From: UBA2256 sp964531105
GTDB taxonomy: Bacteria; Spirochaetota; Spirochaetia; Treponematales; Rectinemataceae
Assembly (NCBI GenBank): GCA_964531105.1
Contig: CAZHFN010000008.1
Span: 1 to 64,000, forward strand
Reading direction: 5' to 3'
DNA length: 64,000 nucleotides
Program-made: the position numbers and the translations under genes
The notes under the pieces: generated by a model
Databases searched by the model: none
What the model saw: the letters and a program-made list of their open reading frames with translations, nothing else
What the model was told of the DNA's origin: nothing
Shown: in pieces, positions 8,084-15,576 of the stretch
How positions within the stretch are numbered: position 1 is the stretch's first letter
How the letters are laid out: every line of letters begins with the position of its first letter

Positions 8084-9334
8084 ATGAACAAGGCTCTGGA
8101 AACCCTACAAACCCGCGGTTTTATACAGCAGTGCACAGACCTGGAAGGCCTGTCCAAGGTGATGGATGAAGGCCCTATTACCCTCTACGAGGGCTGTGAT
8201 CCCACAGGTCCTTCACTTCATATCGGGCACATGGTTCCCTACTTTGCCATGCGGCATTTACACGAGGCCGGGCATAATGCCATTGTCCTCATGGGCGGCG
8301 GCACAGCCCGAATCGGCGATCCCTCGGGCAAAACCACTATGCGGCAGATAATCAGCTACGAGGAAATTGACGCTAACGCCTCCCGCTTCCTCAAGCAGCT
8401 GGACAGCTTTTTGAAGTTCGACGGCAAGACCCTCTACTCGGCCAACAATAAGGACTGGCTAGCCAACCTCAACTACATCGATTTCCTGAGGGATATAGGC
8501 AGGCACTTCTCGGTGAACAGGATGCTCTCCTTCGAATCCTACAAGATGCGTTTGGAGACAGGCCTTTCCTTTATCGAATTCAATTACCAACTCCTCCAGA
8601 GCTATGACTACCTCCAGCTCTACAAGCGGCACGGCTGCAGGCTCCAGGTGGGCGGGGACGATCAGTGGGGCAATATAGTAGCGGGCATTGAGCTCATCAG
8701 AAGGGTAGAGGGGGCCGAATGTTTCGGGCTCACCTTCCCCCTGGTTACCACCAGCGACGGCAAGAAGATGGGCAAAACCGAGAAGGGAGCCCTCTTCCTG
8801 AATCCCCAGATGACCAGCCCCTACGAGTTCTTCCAGTATTGGCGCAACGTCCAGGATGCCGACTTGGAGCGCTTCCTCCTCATGTTCACCTTCCTGCCCG
8901 TGGATGAATGCAGAAAGCTCGCCGCAGGCAAGGACGCGGCCATCAACGCCGCCAAGGAGCGCCTGGCCTGGGAAGTGACGGCCATGATCCACGGCAAGGA
9001 AGAAGCGGATAAGGCGCTTTCGGGAGCCCGAGCCGCCTTTGGCGGCTCGGGCGACAAGAGCGCCATGCCCACAGTTCAGCTGGAGAGGGCAAAATTCGAG
9101 GCCGGCTATGGCATTCTGGATCTCTTCGCCGACGCAGGCCTGGCAGCTACCAAGAGTGAAGCGCGCCGCTTGGTGCAGCAGGGCGGCGCATTCCTCTCGG
9201 GTCAGGGCGGCGGGGAACTTGAAGCCATCGGCGACCCGACATACCTGGTAGGCAGCGACAGGCTGGACAAGGACTCGGAGCTTATCCTCAGGGCCGGGAA
9301 AAAGCGGTTCTGCAGGGTGGTTGCGCTTAAATAA
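8084..9334 (+). CDS. tyrS: Tyrosine--tRNA ligase
   Basis: Class I synthetase, 416 residues, of the bacterial TyrS type. The HIGH motif is at about residues 46-49 in PTGPSLHIGHM. The KMSKS loop is the variant KMGKT near residue 227, as in many bacterial TyrS proteins. The tyrosine pocket (YDYLQLYKRHGCRLQVGGDDQWGN) is intact. The last ~65 residues form an S4-like RNA-binding domain (ATKSEARRLVQQGGAFLSG). A longer frame starts at 8048, but GAGGAG lies before ATG 8084 and the family starts with MNKALETL-like sequence, so 8084 is chosen. A 13-bp tandem duplication covers its stop codon. Confidence 0.96.
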   Translation: MNKALETLQTRGFIQQCTDLEGLSKVMDEGPITLYEGCDPTGPSLHIGHMVPYFAMRHLHEAGHNAIVLMGGGTARIGDPSGKTTMRQIISYEEIDANASRFLKQLDSFLKFDGKTLYSANNKDWLANLNYIDFLRDIGRHFSVNRMLSFESYKMRLETGLSFIEFNYQLLQSYDYLQLYKRHGCRLQVGGDDQWGNIVAGIELIRRVEGAECFGLTFPLVTTSDGKKMGKTEKGALFLNPQMTSPYEFFQYWRNVQDADLERFLLMFTFLPVDECRKLAAGKDAAINAAKERLAWEVTAMIHGKEEADKALSGARAAFGGSGDKSAMPTVQLERAKFEAGYGILDLFADAGLAATKSEARRLVQQGGAFLSGQGGGELEAIGDPTYLVGSDRLDKDSELILRAGKKRFCRVVALK

Positions 9335-9349
9335 ACCGCTTAAATAAAC
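9324..9349. repeat. 13-bp perfect tandem duplication over two stop codons
   Basis: CGCTTAAATAAAC occurs twice head to tail (9324-9336 and 9337-9349). The first copy contains the TAA of tyrS; the second, read on the other strand, contains the TAA of the nitroreductase gene. A slippage duplication at a convergent gene junction is the simplest explanation. Confidence 0.9.
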
Positions 9350-9978
9350 TCTGCCAGGTTTTCTATCGGTTCTCGAATTTTATGCCTGATATTCTCGTCC
9401 CTTTTGCCGAAAACGACCACGATGCCCGGCATCCACTTGTTTTCGTCCTTGGCCAAGTAACGGAGCAATGCCGACTCGTCGAAGCCCTCGATAGGGCAGG
9501 AGTCCAAGCCTATCGCAGCTGCTCCCGCCATCATGAAGGATGCCGCAATATAGCTCTGTGCTCTGGCCCAGTGTTCTGTCCTGCCGACAGATTCTAAAAA
9601 TTCGTGATAGGGCTGGTAGTCGGGCCTGAAGACTTGATATCCGCCAGGGAAGCGCTCAGACCTTGCCCTGACAAACTCAGAGTCGGGCTGGAAGGATTCG
9701 CTCCGCAGCAGCAGTATGGCTACCGCAAAGGCGGCGCTGGAGACAGCTTCCTGGTTAAAGCAGATTTCTCCCAAAGATTTAATACCCTCCTGGCCAGAAA
9801 ACACAACAAAGCGCCAGGGTTCGAGGCCGAACGAGGAGGGCGAAAGCCTTCCGCACTCCAGTATGTATGAAATAGTATCCTTGTCGGGTTGGTATGTGGA
9901 AGAAAAGCGCTTGCAGGCATACCTGCGTTCTAAAACAGCCAGGAATTCCCCGGCTTTCGTCTTTATCGAGTCATCCAT
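9340..9978 (-). CDS. Nitroreductase family protein (NfsB/YfkO-like)
   Basis: A 212-residue FMN-dependent NAD(P)H oxidoreductase of the nitroreductase fold. Visible marks are the N-terminal RRYACKRFSS (FMN phosphate site), the conserved LSPSSFGLEPWRFVVF block at about residues 44-62, and the C-terminal AIGLDSCPIEGFDESALLRYL. The natural substrate of such enzymes is usually unknown (quinones, nitroaromatics, flavin recycling). It is the last gene of the nucleoside salvage operon, ten bases after the phosphorylase gene. No membrane segment is seen. There is no obvious ribosome-binding site at 9978, but the start fits the family. Confidence 0.88.
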   Translation of the reverse strand: MDDSIKTKAGEFLAVLERRYACKRFSSTYQPDKDTISYILECGRLSPSSFGLEPWRFVVFSGQEGIKSLGEICFNQEAVSSAAFAVAILLLRSESFQPDSEFVRARSERFPGGYQVFRPDYQPYHEFLESVGRTEHWARAQSYIAASFMMAGAAAIGLDSCPIEGFDESALLRYLAKDENKWMPGIVVVFGKRDENIRHKIREPIENLAEFI

Positions 9979-9988
9979 ACCGGCAAGA

Positions 9989-10747
9989 TCAAACCAGATC
10001 GAGGGCTACGTCGAACATTGAATTGAGCGAAGTCTGGCGTTCCTGGGGGCTCATCTCCTTGCGGGAGATATTGGAATCCGAGCAGGTGAGAAGGGTGAGA
10101 GCCTTCTTGCGCAGGTGGGCGGCGTTGCAGTAGAGAGCGAAACACTCCATGTCCGTGGCTCCGCATCCCATGGATGCCCAACGCTCCCAGCCTTCTTCTT
10201 CGGGCAGGGCTGAATAGAGGGAAAAGACATCTGAAGAGAAAATACCGCCCACCCAATGCTTTATATCTCTGGCTTTGGCTGAAGACACGGCTTTTTCCAG
10301 AAGAGGATAGTTCGCGCAGGGAGAGAAGCTGCCATTCAGCCTGTACTGATGGGCGTAGTTGGAATCGGTAGAGGCTGTCATGGCGATGACCAGGTCGCCT
10401 ACATCGATGTCGGCTATCATGCCTCCGCAGGTGCCTATCCGCACAATGGATTCAACTCCGTAGAAGGCGAAGAGCTCGAAGGAATAGATGCCCATGGAGG
10501 GGGCGCCCATACCCGAGGCCATGACGCTTACCGGCCGTCCCTCCCAGGTGCCGGTATAGCCTAACATGTTGCGCACTCCGGTAACCTGCTGCACGTTCTT
10601 GAGCCTGGTTTCGGCGAGGTATTTTGCCCTCAAAGGATCGCCGGGCATGAGGACGAAGGGGGCTATCTGGCCTTTTTGGGCCGCATTGTGAGGGGTTCCA
10701 GAGGAAAAATGTTCCAGCTGTCGTTTTTTCTGCAGTGAATGATCCAT
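9989..10747 (-). CDS. deoD: Purine nucleoside phosphorylase, DeoD/Udp family
   Basis: A 252-residue hexameric-type nucleoside phosphorylase that cleaves nucleosides with phosphate to base plus ribose-1-phosphate. Motifs: VLMPGDPLRAKYLAE (phosphate site), GSGMGAPS-type SVMASGMGAPSMGIYSFELF, and VRIGTCGGM. Near the C-terminus are MGCGATDMECFALY (the E and D that hold ribose and purine) and LLTCSD. DeoD rather than uridine phosphorylase is favoured by the MECFALY and TCSD context. A longer frame begins at 10771, but AAGGAG lies just upstream of ATG 10747. Placement 13 bases after the transporter permease gene indicates that imported nucleosides are split in the cytoplasm by this enzyme. Confidence 0.92.
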   Translation of the reverse strand: MDHSLQKKRQLEHFSSGTPHNAAQKGQIAPFVLMPGDPLRAKYLAETRLKNVQQVTGVRNMLGYTGTWEGRPVSVMASGMGAPSMGIYSFELFAFYGVESIVRIGTCGGMIADIDVGDLVIAMTASTDSNYAHQYRLNGSFSPCANYPLLEKAVSSAKARDIKHWVGGIFSSDVFSLYSALPEEEGWERWASMGCGATDMECFALYCNAAHLRKKALTLLTCSDSNISRKEMSPQERQTSLNSMFDVALDLV

Positions 10748-10760
10748 AAAAACTCCTTGT

Positions 10761-11663
10761 TCAATTGCCACCGCGCTCGTAGGGCTGTCCTGATGCCCGG
10801 GGGGCGTAATCTCTTCCAGAGAACAGTACTAAGGTTACCAGGGTGATTATATAGGGGAGAATGCTAAAAAATTCAGAAGGGAGAAAGCGGAGGCCTTGAA
10901 TGTTGACCATGTAGATGGCCAGGGCTACAGCCGTTCCAAAGAGGAGGGAAGCTCCGGTGACGCCCTTGGGCAGCCAGCGCCCAAAGGATACGGCGGCAAG
11001 AGCGATAAACCCTGCGCCGTTGACGGTATTCACCGTATACTGGATCGTTTGGGTGAGCACAAGGCAGGATCCAGCCACACCGGCCAGGAAACCAGAGGCA
11101 AGAACCGCAATGTACCGCATTTTCCGCACGTCTATGCCGGCCGAGGCTGCCGCCTGGGGATGCTCTCCGCAGGCACGCAGGCGCAGGCCGAAGGGGCGCT
11201 TATACAAAAGATACCAGGAGGCAATGACGATAGCCAGGGCTATCCAGGCCGTGGGGTAGATTCCCGCCACACCCGGCATCATGCCCAGCTTGAAGGGTTC
11301 GGTGCGCTCCATGCTGAAAATAACCTGGGCGAGAAAGGTAGTCCCGCCCGTGGCCAGGAGATTGATGCCAGTGCCTGATATTACTTGATTGGCGTTGAGG
11401 GATATGGATGCATAGGCATGGATCAGGGAGACGACAAGACCGGTGATCCCGCCCGCCAGGATTGCGATCCATACCGATAGGGGAGTGGCTCCTTCGATAA
11501 AGACGTGAACTGTGGCTGCGGTAAATGCCCCAATACCCATAAGCCCTTCCAGCGCTATGTTCACCACACCGGCTTTTTCGCAGATCATGCCCCCGATAGC
11601 GGAGATCAAGATGGGGGAGACTATCATGAGTATCGAGGGGATCATTCGTATGAGGTCATTCAT
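10761..11663 (-). CDS. Nucleoside ABC transporter permease 2 (BMP-type, YufQ/NupQ-like)
   Basis: A 300-residue integral membrane protein of the branched-chain/ribose-type permease family, with about nine hydrophobic segments. Recognisable blocks are ISAIGGMICEKAGVVNIALEGLMGIGAF near the N-terminus and VSFGRWLPKGVTGASLLFGTA near the C-terminus, both typical of the second permease in BMP-family nucleoside transporters. It pairs with the other permease, whose 3' end overlaps its start by eight bases. It corresponds in position and type to the last permease gene of the Treponema pallidum pnr (purine nucleoside receptor) operon. Confidence 0.92.
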   Translation of the reverse strand: MNDLIRMIPSILMIVSPILISAIGGMICEKAGVVNIALEGLMGIGAFTAATVHVFIEGATPLSVWIAILAGGITGLVVSLIHAYASISLNANQVISGTGINLLATGGTTFLAQVIFSMERTEPFKLGMMPGVAGIYPTAWIALAIVIASWYLLYKRPFGLRLRACGEHPQAAASAGIDVRKMRYIAVLASGFLAGVAGSCLVLTQTIQYTVNTVNGAGFIALAAVSFGRWLPKGVTGASLLFGTAVALAIYMVNIQGLRFLPSEFFSILPYIITLVTLVLFSGRDYAPRASGQPYERGGN

Positions 11664-12783
11664 CGATACGCTCCCTTAGGGCGGCTGCGCGCTTCTTGGC
11701 CCTTTTGTCCAGCAGGATGCGGAAGGCTGCCCTGAGAGAAATAAAGATGACTACCAGTCCGGAGATTATCCAGGTAACCTCTTTGGGGATTTGCCTGGAT
11801 TGCATGAGAGGCTGGGCTGAAGCCAGCATGCCAAAAAGGAGTCCCGAGATAAGGGTGCCTCCTGCTGTGCTGTTGCCTACCAGGGCTACCGCGATGCCGT
11901 TGAACCCGTAATTGTCATTTCCCCCCAGAACCCGTCCATAGCTGAAGGATCCCAAGGCTACCACGGCTCCGGCCAGGCCAGCAAAGGCACCGGCTACTAT
12001 CATGGAGGTGGTTATACCCTTTGTCACTCCTATTCCCGCGTAGCGGGCCGCATCCCTGTTCAAGCCCGTAGCCCGCAACTCAAAGCCTAGTCTGGTTTTT
12101 TCTATGACGAACCAGAATACTAGACAGGAAATGAGTGCGATAAAGATGCCCAGGTTGAGCCGGGAACCGTTGGTGAGCTGGCTGAGGAGGGGGTTTGTAA
12201 GTCTCGCCGTTGCGGGGAAGCTGGGAGTGCGGTAGGTGTTGGAACCTGGTATGAGCATGGTGAGCCAGCGGGAGGCGAAGAAGGCCACGTAATTGAGCAT
12301 GATGGTGGCTACCACCTCGGACACCGCAAATTTCGCCTTGAGCCAGCCCACGATTCCCCCCCAGAGACCGCCAGCTATGGCCGCCGCCAGGAGGGCGAGC
12401 ATCCAATGCAGCCCCGGTACTTGAGGCCCAAAAAGTGCCACGAATTGGGCAGCAGTGAGGCCTACCATGTACTGACCTTCAGCACCTATGTTAAAGAGGC
12501 CTGTCCTGGCAGCGAAGGCCATGGATAGGCCGCAGAGTATCAAGGGGAGGCTGGCGTTGAGCCACTCGCCTACATAACGGATGTTCCAGGTGCCCCGGGT
12601 AATATCCAGCCCCGTGAGCGTCTGGAGCATCGCGCTGTACATGCCCGCTGGATTGCGTCCCACTATGATTACAAGGAGGGTTCCACAAAGAAATCCTAGA
12701 ACTACAACGCTGATGGAGACAGCCTTGTCGGAACCGAGGAGTCTATCCAGAAGACCGGGGGATAGAACGCCTTGCTGTTTCAT
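11656..12783 (-). CDS. Nucleoside ABC transporter permease 1 (BMP-type, YufP/NupP-like)
   Basis: A 375-residue inner-membrane permease with about ten hydrophobic segments. The family block LCGLSMAFAARTGLFNIGAEGQYMVG appears at about residues 77-102, and the C-terminal YGFNGIAVALVGNSTAGG is typical of this subunit. The very basic C-terminal tail (DKRAKKRAAALRERIDE) is cytoplasmic. Its start overlaps the stop of the ATPase gene by four bases (ATGA), and its end overlaps the next permease, so the three are translationally coupled. Confidence 0.92.
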   Translation of the reverse strand: MKQQGVLSPGLLDRLLGSDKAVSISVVVLGFLCGTLLVIIVGRNPAGMYSAMLQTLTGLDITRGTWNIRYVGEWLNASLPLILCGLSMAFAARTGLFNIGAEGQYMVGLTAAQFVALFGPQVPGLHWMLALLAAAIAGGLWGGIVGWLKAKFAVSEVVATIMLNYVAFFASRWLTMLIPGSNTYRTPSFPATARLTNPLLSQLTNGSRLNLGIFIALISCLVFWFVIEKTRLGFELRATGLNRDAARYAGIGVTKGITTSMIVAGAFAGLAGAVVALGSFSYGRVLGGNDNYGFNGIAVALVGNSTAGGTLISGLLFGMLASAQPLMQSRQIPKEVTWIISGLVVIFISLRAAFRILLDKRAKKRAAALRERIDE

Positions 12784-14330
12784 CTATCCTCCCTCGGGTT
12801 CTTGCCCTTCGATGTTTTAAAGCCGGCCATCATGGCTCCTATGTCCCTTTCGTCGGCATGTTCGGCATCAACTATGCCCACTATTTCACCTTTTGAAATG
12901 GCGGCGATGCGGTCGCAGAGGTTGATGATCTCGTCCAGTTCGAAGGAAACCAGCAAGATGGCCTTACCCTTGTCCCTTTCGGCGATAAGCCTGGAGTGGA
13001 TGGTTTCGATGGCTCCCACATCCAGTCCTCTGGTGGGCTGGGCTACCAGGAGAAGCTCGGGGGAAAGCTCAATTTCCCTGGCGATAATCACCTTCTGCTG
13101 GTTTCCGCCCGACATGGAGCCTGCCTTGGTGGCCGGGCCTCTCCCGGCTCTTATATCGTAGCCTGCGATCAGCTTCTTACCGTAGTCGGCTATGGCAGCC
13201 ATGTTGAGAATGCCGCCTTTAGAGGAAAAAGGAGGCTTGGAATAGCTCTTGAGAACGAGATTTTCGTCCATCCTGAAATCGGGCACCAGTCCGAAACGCT
13301 GTCTGTCTTCGGGAACATGTCCTATGCCGGCCACTATTCTTTCATGAATGCCCAGCTTGCAGATGTCTCGGCCGGAGAGAAAAATGCTGCCTTTTTCCAC
13401 GGGAAGCATCCCCGCGATGGCCGCCACAAGCTCACTCTGGCCATTTCCATCCACGCCCGCTATACCCACTATCTCTCCCGCCCGGACGGACAAAGAGAGA
13501 TTCTGCACGGCGTAGAGGCTTTTGCTCTTGCGCACATAGAGATTCTGAATATCCAGGACCACCTTTCCAGGCTTGGCCGGGGATTTTTCGGTTCTGAATT
13601 TTACGGATCTGCCCACCATCATCTCGGCCATTTTCTCTTCGCTGCTGTCCTTTACATCCACGGTACCGATGCATCGGCCTCTTCTTAGGATTGTACAGCG
13701 TTCGGCCGCTTCCTTAATCTCTTTGAGCTTGTGGGTTATAAGGATGATGGTTTTCCCCTCGGCTTTAAGGCGCTTGAATATGAGGAGGAGTTCATCCACT
13801 TCCTGGGGTGTGAGAACGGCCGTGGGTTCATCGAATATGAGGATCTCTGCATTGCGGTAAAGAATCTTGAGGATCTCCACCCGCTGCTGCATTCCTACGG
13901 ATATCGACTCCACCAGAGCCTTGGGGTCTACGTCCAGTCCATAGCGGGCAGATAGCTCGGCAACCCGCGTTTCAGCGGACTTCAGGTCTACATCCCCGGT
14001 TTTTGTCCGGGGTTCCTTGCCCAGTATGATGTTTTCGGTGATCGAATAATTATGAACAAGCTTGAAGTGCTGGTGCACCATGCCTATTCCCAGCTCGGTT
14101 GCCTGATTGGGGTCTCGTATGTCCACTTCCTGTCCCCGCACCTTTATGGTACCCGAGTCGGCATCGTAGAGGCCGAAGAGAATGGACATGAGGGTGGATT
14201 TACCTGCCCCGTTTTCGCCGAGGATCGCATGGATTTCGTTGTTGAGGACCCTGAGCGTCACTCCGTCGTTGGCGATGACACCGGGGAAGGCTTTGGTGAT
14301 ATCGAGCATTTCTATGGCGTACTCTGGCAT
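12780..14330 (-). CDS. Nucleoside ABC transporter ATP-binding protein, two ATPase domains (YufO/NupO-like)
   Basis: A 516-residue tandem ATPase powering the permease pair. The first domain has Walker A GENGAGKST at about residues 38-46, the Q-loop context GIGMVHQHFKLV, a signature VGMQQRVEI and Walker B ILIFDEPTAVLTPQ. The second domain has the degenerate Walker A GVDGNGQSE usual for ribose/nucleoside transporter ATPases, an intact signature SGGNQQKV and a Walker B-like LLVAQPTRGLDVG. One good and one degenerate site is the norm for this subfamily, so this is not a defect. An inverted repeat of 15 bp separates it from the upstream binding-protein gene. Confidence 0.95.
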   Translation of the reverse strand: MPEYAIEMLDITKAFPGVIANDGVTLRVLNNEIHAILGENGAGKSTLMSILFGLYDADSGTIKVRGQEVDIRDPNQATELGIGMVHQHFKLVHNYSITENIILGKEPRTKTGDVDLKSAETRVAELSARYGLDVDPKALVESISVGMQQRVEILKILYRNAEILIFDEPTAVLTPQEVDELLLIFKRLKAEGKTIILITHKLKEIKEAAERCTILRRGRCIGTVDVKDSSEEKMAEMMVGRSVKFRTEKSPAKPGKVVLDIQNLYVRKSKSLYAVQNLSLSVRAGEIVGIAGVDGNGQSELVAAIAGMLPVEKGSIFLSGRDICKLGIHERIVAGIGHVPEDRQRFGLVPDFRMDENLVLKSYSKPPFSSKGGILNMAAIADYGKKLIAGYDIRAGRGPATKAGSMSGGNQQKVIIAREIELSPELLLVAQPTRGLDVGAIETIHSRLIAERDKGKAILLVSFELDEIINLCDRIAAISKGEIVGIVDAEHADERDIGAMMAGFKTSKGKNPREDR

Positions 14331-14351
14331 TTATACCGTCCAAATCGGAAA

Positions 14352-14385
14352 AGGCCTTTCCTTCCCTGGGGGGAAGGAAAGGCCT
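14352..14385 (-). terminator. 15-bp perfect hairpin between binding protein and ATPase genes (attenuator or mRNA stabiliser)
   Basis: Arms 14352-14366 and 14371-14385 are perfectly complementary around a four-base loop. Read on the minus strand, the stem is followed by TTTTCCGATTT, a weak T tract. The position fits partial termination, giving more binding protein than membrane subunits, or protection of the upstream mRNA from 3' decay. Confidence 0.75.
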
Positions 14386-14409
14386 GGGCTGCTGAAGATT
14401 TTTAGCTTA

Positions 14410-15489
14410 TCAGTTGTCGCTGGCCTGGAGATTAGAGGGCACAAGACCCTTGGCCTTGGCGTCGGCATAGGTGGCGGCTATCTTCACCTTTCCGGCGATA
14501 ATGTCCTTTTTTACAGCCTCTACCTTGGTCACGATGGCTTTGCTCAGCTCGGGATTGGTGGTGGAGAACCCAACGCCCTCATTCTTGGTATCAAAGGTAA
14601 CCACGCCACCTTTAAAGGTGCCGGCCTGGACGGCCTTCAGGGCGACAAGGGTGGAGGTTTCAACGCGCTTTAACATGGAGGTGAGAACGGCGGACTTGGT
14701 GCCAGTATAAATCCCGTCCTGATACTGGTCCGAGTCTACGCCGATGGCCCACACGTTCTTGCCCTGAACTCTGTATTCCTTGGCCTGAGCTATGGTGCCG
14801 TTACCGGTACCACCGGCGGCGGAGAAGATGGCATACACGCCTGAGTCGTACCAGTTCTTGGCCTGGGCCTTGGCCAGTTCGGGCTTGCCCCAATCATTGG
14901 CATAGTAATCCACGAATTCGGCCTTGGGCAGGACTGAGCGTACACCCTGGATAAAGCCTACTTCAAACTTCGTGATAGTGGGGCTGGGGATGCCGCCGAT
15001 AAATCCGAACTTGGGATTGGCGACCTTGTCCTCGATGGCCTTGAGCGCTACGGCGACGCCTACAAGGTAGGAGCCCTCATGCTCGGCATAGACGGCTTCC
15101 ATTACATTGGGCTGACCCACCCAGTCCACGTCCACTATCAGGTACTTCTGCTTGGCATACTTGGGCGCCACTTCTATGAGGGCATCCGACCATGTGAAGC
15201 CGGTGACGATGATGAGGTCGTACTTTTCATCCGATGCCTGCATGAGGTTGGGTATGTACATGTCTTGAGTCTGGGCAGTGAGTACATCGTAGAACTTGCC
15301 CCTCTTGCTCATTTTGGTCCAGCTGTCTCCGTAGAAGTCCAGAATGCCCTTCCAGGCTGCCTGGTTGAAGGATCTGTCATCGATGCCGGTTGCATCGGTG
15401 AGCAGGCGGGAGCTGGGCTGGGCAAAAAGGCTGGCGGCGGTGAAGAGGATCAAGCCGGCTAGGATAAAAAGGCGGGTAAATCGTTTCAT
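14410..15489 (-). CDS. BMP family purine nucleoside-binding protein (PnrA/TmpC-like)
   Basis: A 359-residue periplasmic binding protein of the basic membrane protein family; the Treponema pallidum member PnrA (TmpC) binds purine nucleosides. The opening after the signal peptide, LLTDATGIDDRSFNQAAWKGI, and FGFIGGIPSPTITKFEVGFIQGV are typical. The N-terminus (MKRFTRLFILAGLILFTAASLFAQ) looks like an ordinary secretory signal cleaved after FAQ. There is no lipobox cysteine, so unlike PnrA it may be soluble in the periplasm. It is the first gene of the salvage operon, with a strong promoter and GGAGG just upstream. The following hairpin suggests it is made in excess over the permeases. Confidence 0.93.
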   Translation of the reverse strand: MKRFTRLFILAGLILFTAASLFAQPSSRLLTDATGIDDRSFNQAAWKGILDFYGDSWTKMSKRGKFYDVLTAQTQDMYIPNLMQASDEKYDLIIVTGFTWSDALIEVAPKYAKQKYLIVDVDWVGQPNVMEAVYAEHEGSYLVGVAVALKAIEDKVANPKFGFIGGIPSPTITKFEVGFIQGVRSVLPKAEFVDYYANDWGKPELAKAQAKNWYDSGVYAIFSAAGGTGNGTIAQAKEYRVQGKNVWAIGVDSDQYQDGIYTGTKSAVLTSMLKRVETSTLVALKAVQAGTFKGGVVTFDTKNEGVGFSTTNPELSKAIVTKVEAVKKDIIAGKVKIAATYADAKAKGLVPSNLQASDN

Positions 15490-15533
15490 GAGTGCCTCCG
15501 TGTGAGTATGGCGCCCGATGGCGCCTGGGAATG

Positions 15534-15562
15534 AGTATATGACGGGCCTGGCACTCCGTCAA
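15534..15562 (-). promoter_or_regulatory. Sigma-70 promoter of the nucleoside salvage operon
   Basis: On the minus strand TTGACG (15557-15562) and TATACT (15534-15539) are 17 bases apart, a near-consensus promoter. The short leader contains an inverted repeat GGCGCC..GGCGCC (about 15512-15526) before the GGAGG site of the binding-protein gene. The inverted repeat could be an operator or a leader hairpin; no specific regulator can be named. Confidence 0.78.
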
Positions 15563-15576
15563 CGAATGTTAGTTGT

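Noticed and set aside
12780..14330. Degenerate second Walker A in the nucleoside transporter ATPase as an anomaly
   Set aside because: GVDGNGQSE is the normal form in ribose/nucleoside-type tandem ATPases.
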